Shown in pieces: positions 6,965-14,396 of a DNA stretch of 64,000 nucleotides; the first letter of the stretch is position 1, and the number at the start of each line of letters is the position of its first letter. The notes beneath the pieces were generated by a model. The model saw nothing but the letters and a program-made list of their open reading frames with translations, did no database searches and had not been told where the DNA came from. The translations under genes were made by a program, and so were the position numbers. The DNA comes from Alteromonas sp. KC3 (GTDB lineage Bacteria > Pseudomonadota > Gammaproteobacteria > Enterobacterales > Alteromonadaceae): assembly GCF_016756315.1 (NCBI RefSeq), contig NZ_AP024235.1, forward strand, positions 3,286,001-3,350,000, in the 5' to 3' direction.

Positions 6965-8134
6965 ATGTTGAAGAATAATCTAATGAGAAAAACAGTAACC
7001 GTCGCTGAGAATCAAAGAATATTAATGTTCAAGAATCAACAGCTGACTAGTGTCCTGCTGCCAGGAAAGTACAAAATGTGGGACTTTAAAAATGAACTTG
7101 AATTTATCACTTTCGACATCGATGAACTGTATTTCTCTGAAAAGAACGCAGATAGGCTCTTTCGAAACAGGGAAACTTTGCGCGAGCATATCTTGCATTG
7201 GAAATTAGCAAGCAGCGAGGCCGGATTACTGTACGTAAATGATTTGCTGCAAGGCATCGTTGCGCCGGGTGAGCATATATACCTCTGGAAAGATGCTGGC
7301 GAATTAAGACTGGAAACGATTTCGATAGACGACAACCTCGCCGTCGACGAAAAGCTCTTATTCCTAATTAATCGGGCAGGCGCAAACAGCGCTTCAAGAT
7401 TGATAAGAAGCAATCGCACAGTTGCAGCGAAGCCAATTGCTGACGTAGCCGTAGCAAAAGAGCACGTTGGCCTGTTGTATGTGAATGGGAAGTTCATCCA
7501 AAGATTGGAGCCTGGCCAACACGCTTTTTGGCAATTCAATCACACCATTGAGGTTAAGGCATTTGATTGCAAGACTCAGATGCTCGAAATCTCCGGACAG
7601 GAAATTCTGAGTAAAGACAGAGTGAGCCTTAGAATAAACCTGAGTGCAAGCATTAGAGTGCAGAACCCAGAGCTAGCAGCGCGAAGCGTTGATAAGGTTG
7701 ATGACTATGTCTACAAAACCTTGCAGCTGGCACTTAGAGAAGCCGTCGGAACTAAATCGTTAGACGATATCCTGTTAGATAAGTTGTACGTTAACGAAAC
7801 GGTAAAAGAGTTGGTATCGGAACAACTGAAAGAAATAGGTATATCGCTAATAAATGTAGGTGTGAAGGACATTATTTTGCCCGGCGAAATGAAAGCCATC
7901 CTGAATCAGGTGGTAGAAGCACAGAAAGCCGCAGAAGCTAATGTTATTAAGAGACGAGAAGAAACCTCAGCTACCAGAAGCTTGCACAATACAGCCAAAG
8001 TGATGGAAAACAACCCTACTTTGATGCGGTTGAAAGAGCTAGAAGCGCTTGAAAAGGTGTCAGATAAAATTGGCAACCTGACGGTGTATGGCGGCCTAGA
8101 AGGCCTGATGAATGGCGTAGTGAAAATAGCGTAG
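6965..8134 (+). CDS. Slipin-type SPFH/band 7 protein of the rtc operon
   Basis: 389 residues from the ATG at 6965, with AAGGA at 6952-6956; a GTG three bases earlier and Met8 are alternatives. The protein has two slipin N-terminal beta repeats (EAGLLYVNDLLQGIVAPGEH and HVGLLYVNGKFIQRLEPGQH) before an SPFH domain at about 200-340 (SKDRVSLRINLSASIRVQNP; GVKDIILPGEMKAILNQVVE). A charged helical tail follows. Slipins encoded with rtcBA are known in other bacteria. There is no clear long transmembrane helix, so it probably attaches peripherally or assembles as an oligomer. Its role in RNA repair is unknown. rtcB follows after 116 bases that contain a hairpin. Confidence 0.85.
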   Translation: MLKNNLMRKTVTVAENQRILMFKNQQLTSVLLPGKYKMWDFKNELEFITFDIDELYFSEKNADRLFRNRETLREHILHWKLASSEAGLLYVNDLLQGIVAPGEHIYLWKDAGELRLETISIDDNLAVDEKLLFLINRAGANSASRLIRSNRTVAAKPIADVAVAKEHVGLLYVNGKFIQRLEPGQHAFWQFNHTIEVKAFDCKTQMLEISGQEILSKDRVSLRINLSASIRVQNPELAARSVDKVDDYVYKTLQLALREAVGTKSLDDILLDKLYVNETVKELVSEQLKEIGISLINVGVKDIILPGEMKAILNQVVEAQKAAEANVIKRREETSATRSLHNTAKVMENNPTLMRLKELEALEKVSDKIGNLTVYGGLEGLMNGVVKIA

Positions 8135-8164
8135 CAAACGAGCATGAAAAATAGGAAACGGAAA

Positions 8165-8193
8165 GGGCTGCAGCGAACAAGATGTTGCAGCCC
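8165..8193 (+). other. Intergenic hairpin between slipin gene and rtcB
   Basis: GGGCTGCA (8165-8172) and TGCAGCCC (8186-8193) form an eight-pair stem with a 13-base loop. No T-run follows, so it is more likely an mRNA processing or stability element than a terminator. Confidence 0.4.
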
Positions 8194-8250
8194 GCTGTTG
8201 ACGCACCACTACAACTAACAAACAACTAATAAAAAATTAAGGAGTAAATA

Positions 8251-9477
8251 ATGTGTAGTAACTACAACGTTATTGAAAGCAAAGGAAAAGCAACCATAAA
8301 AGCATGGACAAATGGCGTTCCTTTTGAAGACAAAGCTAAAGAGCAGTTGAACAACATTGCTGGAATGTCACTAGTTCACTCTCATATAGCCGTGATGCCA
8401 GATGTACATATGGGTAAAGGCGCTACAATTGGAAGTGTTATTCCGTCTGTAGACGCTGTTATTCCTGCTGCTGTAGGTGTGGACATTGGCTGTGGAATGG
8501 TGGCGACCAAAACTACATTATCTGCCAGCCAACTTCCGGACAACCTATCTGGTATAAGAAGCGCTTTTGAAGCGGCTGTTCCTCATGGAAGAAGTGCGAG
8601 AGCCAGAGGTTCCAGAGACAAAGGGGCTTGGCATAATATACCCGATGTTGTGGCGGCAGAATGGAAGAAGCTTGAAGCAAGATTTGAGCGTATTTGTGAA
8701 AAGCACCCTGCGATCAAAAAGAGTAATCACGTAAATCATTTAGGCACCATGGGCACTGGAAACCACTTTCTTGAGCTGTGCTTAGATGAAAACAATGCCG
8801 TTTGGATAATGCTGCATTCAGGTAGTCGCGGCGTGGGTAATCGCATTGGTACCTATTTTATTGAGCTGGCTAAAAAGGAAATGGAGCGCCACCAAATCAA
8901 CTTGCCAGACAAAGACTTGGCGTATCTTGAAGAAGGCAGTGAATACTTTGATGATTACGTTGAAGCAGTAGAATGGGCACAGGACTATGCAGCCAAGAAC
9001 CGCGAAATTATGATGATTAATGCCATTGCAGCATTAAGAAAACAAATTCCAACGCCATTTTCAACTGCTGAGCTTGCGGTGAATTGCCACCACAATTACA
9101 TCTCGCGAGAGCGACATTTTGGAAAAGACTGCTTTGTTACCCGTAAAGGTGCAGTGCGCGCCGAGAAGGGTGAGATGGGCATCATCCCGGGAAGTATGGG
9201 AGCGCGTTCGTTCATTGTACGAGGGCTTGGCAACCCAGAAAGCTTTAACAGCTGTAGTCATGGCGCAGGCCGTGTAATGTCTAGAACTCAGGCAAAGAAG
9301 GTATACAACATAAAAGACCAAATTGAAGCCACACAAGGTGTAGAGTGTCGTAAGGATGAATCGGTAATTGATGAAATTCCGCATGCTTACAAAGACATAG
9401 ATAAGGTGATGGAAGCTCAAAAAGATTTGGTCGAGGTGGTGTACACCCTAAAGCAAGTAGTATGCGTTAAGGGATAA
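8251..9477 (+). CDS. rtcB: RtcB, 3'-phosphate RNA ligase
   Basis: RtcB joins RNA 3'-phosphate or 2',3'-cyclic phosphate ends to 5'-OH ends using GTP and Mn2+. The protein is 408 residues, equal to the E. coli enzyme. VGVDIGCGM holds the metal-binding Asp78 and Cys81, GTGNHFLE the next ligand His172, and SCSHGAGRVMSR the guanylated His337. A strong AAGGAG lies seven bases before the ATG. rtcA follows after three bases, so the two are translationally coupled. It is the canonical RtcB of this locus, under RtcR control; a distinct paralogue (rtcB2) lies downstream on the other strand. Confidence 0.97.
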   Translation: MCSNYNVIESKGKATIKAWTNGVPFEDKAKEQLNNIAGMSLVHSHIAVMPDVHMGKGATIGSVIPSVDAVIPAAVGVDIGCGMVATKTTLSASQLPDNLSGIRSAFEAAVPHGRSARARGSRDKGAWHNIPDVVAAEWKKLEARFERICEKHPAIKKSNHVNHLGTMGTGNHFLELCLDENNAVWIMLHSGSRGVGNRIGTYFIELAKKEMERHQINLPDKDLAYLEEGSEYFDDYVEAVEWAQDYAAKNREIMMINAIAALRKQIPTPFSTAELAVNCHHNYISRERHFGKDCFVTRKGAVRAEKGEMGIIPGSMGARSFIVRGLGNPESFNSCSHGAGRVMSRTQAKKVYNIKDQIEATQGVECRKDESVIDEIPHAYKDIDKVMEAQKDLVEVVYTLKQVVCVKG

Positions 9478-9480
9478 ACA

Positions 9481-10524
9481 ATGACGTACTTAGTAATTGA
9501 TGGCGCACAAGGTGAAGGAGGCGGACAAGTGCTACGGACAGCGCTGACCCTATCGATCATCACAAAGCGGCCAATTGAAATTGTTAACATTCGGGCCAAC
9601 CGCAAAAAACCTGGCTTATTGCGACAGCATTTAACAGCTGTGATGGCTGCACAAGCAATATGTAACGCAACTACAGAGGGTGTTGAACTAGGTGCTCAGC
9701 ATATACGCTTTACTCCCGGTGTGGTGCAACCTGGAGCGTATCGTTTTGCTATTGGCACTGCAGGTAGCACAGTGTTGGTATGCCAAACCATTTTGCCTGT
9801 TTTGGCGCTGGCCAATGGAGCTTCACGAGTGACCTTTGAGGGCGGTACTCATAACGGAATGTCGCCATCGTTGTGCTTCTTGGAGCATTCTTATTTACCG
9901 CTTTTGCAACACATGGGCATTTATTGCAAGGTTAAGCGCTCATCGCTCGGCTTCTACCCTGCTGGCGGAGGCAAGTGGGAAATAGATATTGCTCCATCCG
10001 TAAGTTTAAGCCAATTAAGGTTGAATGAGGCTGCCAGACAATTTGCTGCAAACCAGAAAAACTGTCAGCTACATGCCTTGGTAAGCCAGCTTCCACTTTC
10101 CATAGGCGAGCGAGAAGTGAAAACTGCCAAAGCTATATTAAACTGGCATGATGCCGCAAGCTTAGTAACTAATGTTGACTCGCGCGGCCCTGGTAATAGC
10201 TTTCAATTGCGCCTTTCCAGCAATACACACACAAGCGTTTTTGAAGTGGTGGGTGAATTTGGAGTATCGGCAGAACGCGTAGCAAAACGTTGCGCTGGCC
10301 GTGTAAAAAATTTTGTTCGCTCAAACGCGGCCATAGAAGAGCAGCTGGCTGACCAGCTACTTATTCCTATGGTGCTAGCAGGTGGCGGTAGTTTTACCAC
10401 CACCAAGCCAACGCCTCACACCACTACGAACATAAGCGTTATAAAACAGTTTGTTGATATCAATGTAAGCGCAAAGCAACATCACGACGACGAATCATGT
10501 TGGACAATTTCTATTGGGCGTTAG
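9481..10524 (+). CDS. rtcA: RtcA, RNA 3'-terminal phosphate cyclase
   Basis: RtcA converts RNA 3'-phosphate (or 2'-phosphate) ends to 2',3'-cyclic phosphate with ATP through an adenylated histidine, preparing ends for RtcB. It is 347 residues, about the family length. GEGGGQVLRTAL at 11-22 and the HNGMSPS stretch are family signatures. The adenylated histidine is His313 in TKPTPHTTT. It is the last gene of the RtcR-controlled operon, coupled to rtcB. It converges on prfH with only 34 bases between, where a long hairpin probably stops transcription from both sides. Confidence 0.96.
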   Translation: MTYLVIDGAQGEGGGQVLRTALTLSIITKRPIEIVNIRANRKKPGLLRQHLTAVMAAQAICNATTEGVELGAQHIRFTPGVVQPGAYRFAIGTAGSTVLVCQTILPVLALANGASRVTFEGGTHNGMSPSLCFLEHSYLPLLQHMGIYCKVKRSSLGFYPAGGGKWEIDIAPSVSLSQLRLNEAARQFAANQKNCQLHALVSQLPLSIGEREVKTAKAILNWHDAASLVTNVDSRGPGNSFQLRLSSNTHTSVFEVVGEFGVSAERVAKRCAGRVKNFVRSNAAIEEQLADQLLIPMVLAGGGSFTTTKPTPHTTTNISVIKQFVDINVSAKQHHDDESCWTISIGR

Positions 10525-10544
10525 CTAAACCTGATGAACAGGCG

Positions 10545-10578
10545 TTGCCCTAGCGACTTTATGCAGTCACTAGGGCAA
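10545..10578. terminator. Hairpin between convergent rtcA and prfH
   Basis: TTGCCCTAG (10545-10553) pairs with CTAGGGCAA (10570-10578). After one mismatch GACT pairs with AGTC, giving about 13 pairs. It overlaps the last codons of prfH. There is no clean T-run, so this is a probable but unusual bidirectional terminator. Confidence 0.45.
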
Positions 10579-11188
10579 ACTTTTCTCCTTTAAAGGTTCT
10601 TACAGGGTTTCCCCTTTCAAGTTCCCAGTGTTGCTGCCTACGCACTTTTTCTTGCAAGCTCATTTGTGATTGTTTCTGCATTTCAAGCTTCTGAAACAAC
10701 AACGCTTTCGCTAGCTTTTTGTTTGCGTGTTGGCTGCGCTCACTTTCAACACGTACTGAAATACCAGATTCAGTGTGGGTAGCCCTTATCGCCGAATCGG
10801 TTGTATTTACGTGCTGACCACCAGCACCCGATGCACGACACGCCTGATAGGTGATGTGGTCGGTCATTTCCGTTTCGTTAACTTCAAACACCTGCCCACT
10901 GAAAAACCAGTTCTTGCGTTTGTGCTTTGGTCTAAAACGACTTTCACACACCCACAACATTGGCCCTTGCCACGCAAGGGCTAATTGTTTAGCAGTATGC
11001 GTTTCCGCAGCATCTAGCTTTAACAGTACCGACTTAAAACAACCTGGCGCATTGGCTTCCACAGCTTCAATCACACTACAGCTAACTTTATTTGCATTGC
11101 ATTCTTTGGTAATTAGCTTTGTTGCTAAACCAATAGCTTTACAGCACTCAATAGGCCCTTGCCCTGAAGATAATTGCAATAAGATCAT
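10559..11188 (-). CDS. prfH: PrfH, release-factor-like rescue protein for damaged ribosomes
   Basis: PrfH is a class I release factor homologue that, by the published model of RtcB2-PrfH, frees ribosomes whose 16S decoding centre has been cut so that RtcB2 can reseal the rRNA. With ATG at 11188 it has 209 residues and starts [12 protein letters not shown], as in the family. A TTG nine bases earlier also opens the frame. The peptidyl-hydrolase motif GGQ is at 123-125 within [14 protein letters not shown]. The codon-recognition domain of full release factors is absent, and the C-terminus is basic. The start overlaps the rtcB2 stop as ATGA, so translation is coupled. Confidence 0.93.
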   Translation of the reverse strand: MILLQLSSGQGPIECCKAIGLATKLITKECNANKVSCSVIEAVEANAPGCFKSVLLKLDAAETHTAKQLALAWQGPMLWVCESRFRPKHKRKNWFFSGQVFEVNETEMTDHITYQACRASGAGGQHVNTTDSAIRATHTESGISVRVESERSQHANKKLAKALLFQKLEMQKQSQMSLQEKVRRQQHWELERGNPVRTFKGEKFALVTA

Positions 11189-12366
11189 GATGCACAATCT
11201 CCATTGGTTTTAAAGGTCAAAACGGGGCGTAGCTTTGCGACAACCTCTATTAACCCTGCATCAACCATATCGCTAATAACGGTTTCGCATTTTTTGTAGG
11301 CTTGAGGTGCTTCATCGTACAACAACTCTTTGTTGCCACAAATTACACGACTCCCTAACGGCGTGCGATACAAATCATCGCGTTTGTATTTGTGCCCAAG
11401 CCTGCCGTGACACTCACCACGTTTCCATTTTCGACCCGCACCGTGAGCAAGCGAATACAGGCTAACCGCCATGTTTGCATTGGCACTCGTAAGTGGTTTT
11501 ACAAGGTAACTGTAGTCACCGCGTGAGCCCGGGATCATCACGTAGCCTTGGTCACTCGGCGTTGCCCCTTTACGGTGTAAGTAGCCTTGTATGCCATCAA
11601 TTTCTTTGGGTGAAACAAGGTTATGATTTACATCTAGCGTGCATGTTCCTTTTGCTCGAATAGCCGCTAGAAAGCGCATCGCTATAAGCTCGCGATTTAG
11701 TTCAGCCCAACGCACAGCCTCATCGTGTTTGGCCATGTAATCGGTAAAGTCATCGCTATCATTACCCGTATCGCTAACATTCAAACCATTGTGATTATGC
11801 GTAGTGACATGATTAACCAAAATCGACTGCCCTAACCCTCTAGAGCCCGAGTGCACCAAAAGCTGCAAGTGCGTTTTGTTAAGCCCTAACTCATCTAGCG
11901 CGGCGTGGTCATACACTTCTTCAATTGCCTGAAACTCGGCAAAGTGATTGCCACCACCAATAGTACCTAACGCATGATCATACGCATTGATAGCTATACC
12001 TTTTTCACGTTTTCTAACATTAACCGTATCTGCCCAGCTTTCGTCTAGTGGCAATTCAACGTGGCTAAATCGCTTAGCCATTTTATCCAAATTGACCTTG
12101 GATACTTTCGCTGTTGTTTGCCAAAGCGACATACCGCAGCCAATATCGTTACCTACCAAAGCAGGGTAAATTTTGTTTGTCGTGAAAAATGCTGCCCCAA
12201 TGGGATAGCCTCTTCCAGGGTGCAAATCAGGCATACCAGCAACGCGCTGCATACCGACAAGTTCTGACGTTTTAATTAATTGTTGTATTGCTAACCCTTC
12301 AATCCACGTTTGTGCAGACGCAATAAGGCTAACGTTTTCAGTAATTTTTTGGACGGATTTGCCCAT
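11185..12366 (-). CDS. rtcB2: RtcB2, RNA ligase paired with PrfH
   Basis: 393 residues. It is an RtcB-family ligase clearly different from the canonical RtcB in this window. VGNDIGCGM carries the metal ligands Asp74 and Cys77, GGGNHFAEF holds His141, and [11 protein letters not shown] holds the guanylated His308. RtcB2 in operon with prfH is known to repair 16S rRNA cut at the decoding centre, for instance by colicin E3-type nucleases. AAAGGA lies nine bases before the ATG, but it lies within segments that can base-pair with the leader. The operon has its own sigma70 promoter and a leader ORF, so it is not under RtcR. Confidence 0.94.
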   Translation of the reverse strand: MGKSVQKITENVSLIASAQTWIEGLAIQQLIKTSELVGMQRVAGMPDLHPGRGYPIGAAFFTTNKIYPALVGNDIGCGMSLWQTTAKVSKVNLDKMAKRFSHVELPLDESWADTVNVRKREKGIAINAYDHALGTIGGGNHFAEFQAIEEVYDHAALDELGLNKTHLQLLVHSGSRGLGQSILVNHVTTHNHNGLNVSDTGNDSDDFTDYMAKHDEAVRWAELNRELIAMRFLAAIRAKGTCTLDVNHNLVSPKEIDGIQGYLHRKGATPSDQGYVMIPGSRGDYSYLVKPLTSANANMAVSLYSLAHGAGRKWKRGECHGRLGHKYKRDDLYRTPLGSRVICGNKELLYDEAPQAYKKCETVISDMVDAGLIEVVAKLRPVLTFKTNGDCAS

Positions 12367-12370
12367 AGTA

Positions 12371-12521
12371 CCAATTCCTTTCTCTTTATTTAGAAAATAA
12401 GGATTTATAACGAAGGATGAATTGGCAGGTCTTTTTAAACGGGTATGTGACCGGGGCGCAGCTTTACAAGAAAGCTAAATATAGTTGGATAGCTTCCTGC
12501 TACTTAACGGACAAGACCTGC
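12371..12521 (-). promoter_or_regulatory. Structured leader of rtcB2-prfH able to hide the ribosome site
   Basis: Read on the minus strand, CCAATT (12425-12420) pairs with AATTGG (12376-12371), and CCTT (12416-12413) with AAGG (12380-12377). This covers the rtcB2 Shine-Dalgarno AAAGGA (12381-12376). Just upstream, GCAGGTCTT (12521-12513) pairs with AAGACCTGC (12433-12425) and encloses a hairpin AGCTTT/AAAGCT (12476-12460). TTCCTTT (12528-12522), inside the leader ORF, is also complementary to AAAGGAA (12381-12375). These alternatives fit a translation-dependent attenuator. Confidence 0.5.
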
Positions 12522-12544
12522 AAAGGAAATGATGTAATTGTCAT
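12500..12544 (-). CDS. Candidate 14-residue leader peptide upstream of rtcB2
   Basis: ATG at 12544 starts the frame MTITSFPLQVLSVK, ending in TAG. AAAGGAG at 12559-12553, eight bases before the ATG, is the strongest ribosome site of this operon. Codons 7-9 onward cover the 5' arm of the leader stem GCAGGTCTT, and codons 5-7 contain a sequence complementary to the rtcB2 ribosome site, so a ribosome here would change the leader fold. No homologue is recognised and the peptide sequence itself may not matter. The predicted transcript start at about 12584 places it 40 bases into the mRNA. Confidence 0.5.
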   Translation of the reverse strand: MTITSFPLQVLSVK

Positions 12545-12590
12545 GATATTTACTCCTTTACAGTTAGTTGATGATTAATTGAACGCGCGC

Positions 12591-12619
12591 ATCATAATGA
12601 AACAATGAACACAACGCAA
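12591..12619 (-). promoter_or_regulatory. Sigma70-type promoter of rtcB2-prfH
   Basis: On the minus strand TTGCGT (12619-12614) and TATGAT (12596-12591) are 17 bases apart. The expected start near 12584 gives a leader of about 218 bases before rtcB2, long enough for the predicted structures. Confidence 0.6.
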
Positions 12620-12780
12620 TAAATGTTTTAAAAATTGCGAACTAAGCGAGTTAAGTAAAGTGATTACATGTATATGCTTGCGCTGCAATTTTTGTCGCGT
12701 AGCAGATTAATTGACGCAGTAATGCCAGCAACGTACTCTGTGACTACTTTGGAATGAAAACGCGTAACGGAATACCTATA

Positions 12781-14292
12781 ATGAAATCAGCCAAAACACT
12801 TACCGCTATAACACTTTCCATTTGCCTAGCATCACTTTTAGGCTGCGCGGAACCTGAAACCTTAACGGCCTCCCCCTCACCTGTCGAAGAAACACAAGAA
12901 GCCAACCTTTTAAAGACGGGGCTAGCAGGGCGTATTCGCATTGAAGGGCAAGCGGTTAATTTTCAGTCGTTAGAACAACGACTGGCGCATTACAAGGTGC
13001 CAGGGGTGTCCGTCGCATTTATGCGAAATGGACAGCTAGCTTGGACTATGCAAAGCGGTGTTAAAGACGTAACAACCGAATTGGCGGTTGATGAAGAAAC
13101 AGTATTCCAAGCAGGCAGTATTTCTAAGCCCGCATTTGCAGCAGTATTGATGAAGTATCGCCAAGATAACCCCATTGATTTAGATACCGACATAAATAAC
13201 TTGCTTACCAGCTGGCAATTGCCCGAACACGAATGGACAGGCCAAGAGGCGGTGTCGTTACGCCGGCTGTTAAGCCATACAGCAGGCACTACAGTGCACG
13301 GCTTCCCCGGTTACGCCGCTGGTGAGCCAGTGCCAACTTTGCAGCAAGTGTTAGAAGGAAGCGAGCCTGCAAACACCAGCGAAGTAATAGTTGATATTAA
13401 GCCAGGCACGCAGATGCGCTATTCAGGTGGCGGCACCACGCTGGCGCAGCTTGCCTTGCAAGACTTAGCTAACGAACCTTTGCCGACTATGTCGCAACGG
13501 CTTTTATTCAAACCTTTAGGCATGACACGTTCAGGATACGAACAACCCATAACGACAAACCTATCCAACAATATGGCTACCCCTTACGACGGTGACGGTT
13601 CGCCAATTAAAGGTGGTGCGCATACCTACGCCACACTAGCTGCAGCTGGCATGTGGAGTACGCCATCAGACATGTTGAAGTTAGCAAGTAGTGTACGCAG
13701 TGCGTATTTGGGGCAAACCACAGACTGGATATCGCAAGCTACCGCACAAGAAATGTTAACCAACAATACGCCAAGTATTGAGCCACCCAATGTAGGAATA
13801 GGCTTTTTCATCAATATGGATGACAACGGTGAGATTTTAGGCTTTGGCCACGGCGGCGCAGATGCTGGATTTATGTCGCAGCTATACATTGAGCTAGGTT
13901 CGGGCAATGGCTACGCCATTATGACAAATGGCAACAACGGTAGGCAGTTAATCACTGAACTAGAAATACGCTTAAAAGAAGCGTTGGACGTTGGCTACTC
14001 AGAAGCTGAAATTAAAACACTAGTGCCCATTAGCCAAGACGAACTAAGCCAATACATCGGCACCTATGCGGTAACCAAACCAGTTATTGTTGATGTGGTG
14101 TTAGAAAAAACAGCCAACGGTTTTATGCTTAACGCCATACCTTATGTTGAAAATGAAGAGTATTTTCATGAAGGTGAAGGCCTATTTTTTGCGAAGAATG
14201 GCAGTAGTATTCGTTTTGAAATGGATGAAGAAAATGGGTTGGTCGAGGCGCTTGTGATGGATGGAGATATTCGGGGGATTAGGATTCAGTAA
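12781..14292 (+). CDS. Serine-hydrolase lipoprotein of the beta-lactamase/DD-peptidase fold
   Basis: 503 residues from the ATG at 12781. The open frame reaches a start 27 bases earlier, but only the inner start gives a clean lipoprotein signal (MKSAKTL to LLGC, lipidated Cys22). The active-site motif SxxK is S113-I-S-K116, the second motif YSG is in MRYSGGGTT, and the third motif appears as HGG in GHGGADAGF. A C-terminal domain of about 100 residues (LSQYIGTYAV onward) is of the lipocalin-like type seen in these proteins. This is a class C-like family that includes esterases and peptidases; there is no reason to call it a resistance beta-lactamase. It probably acts in the periplasm, anchored to a membrane. 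Confidence 0.82.
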   Translation: MKSAKTLTAITLSICLASLLGCAEPETLTASPSPVEETQEANLLKTGLAGRIRIEGQAVNFQSLEQRLAHYKVPGVSVAFMRNGQLAWTMQSGVKDVTTELAVDEETVFQAGSISKPAFAAVLMKYRQDNPIDLDTDINNLLTSWQLPEHEWTGQEAVSLRRLLSHTAGTTVHGFPGYAAGEPVPTLQQVLEGSEPANTSEVIVDIKPGTQMRYSGGGTTLAQLALQDLANEPLPTMSQRLLFKPLGMTRSGYEQPITTNLSNNMATPYDGDGSPIKGGAHTYATLAAAGMWSTPSDMLKLASSVRSAYLGQTTDWISQATAQEMLTNNTPSIEPPNVGIGFFINMDDNGEILGFGHGGADAGFMSQLYIELGSGNGYAIMTNGNNGRQLITELEIRLKEALDVGYSEAEIKTLVPISQDELSQYIGTYAVTKPVIVDVVLEKTANGFMLNAIPYVENEEYFHEGEGLFFAKNGSSIRFEMDEENGLVEALVMDGDIRGIRIQ

Positions 14293-14396
14293 GTATTGGG
14301 TATCGTGCACAGAGATAGCGCCTAACAGCTACAGTATTCGGCCAATCTTGTAGAAGTAAAAAATACCACATTAGTAATACACTACAGGGAATCGTA

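Noticed and set aside
7036..7539. Long antisense frames inside slipin, gcv, hsd and other genes
   Set aside because: They are shadows of strongly supported genes, with serine- and proline-rich translations and no ribosome sites.
12426..12521. Resemblance of the rtcB2 leader RNA (CTTGTA, CGCCCCGGTCACA) to the 16S rRNA decoding region
   Set aside because: Only short scattered matches; the complementary 3' strand of helix 44 is not found, so a 16S mimic is not supported without an alignment.
12781..14292. Antibiotic beta-lactamase
   Set aside because: The class C-like motifs occur in many esterases and peptidases; lipoprotein form and extra C-terminal domain point away from AmpC.
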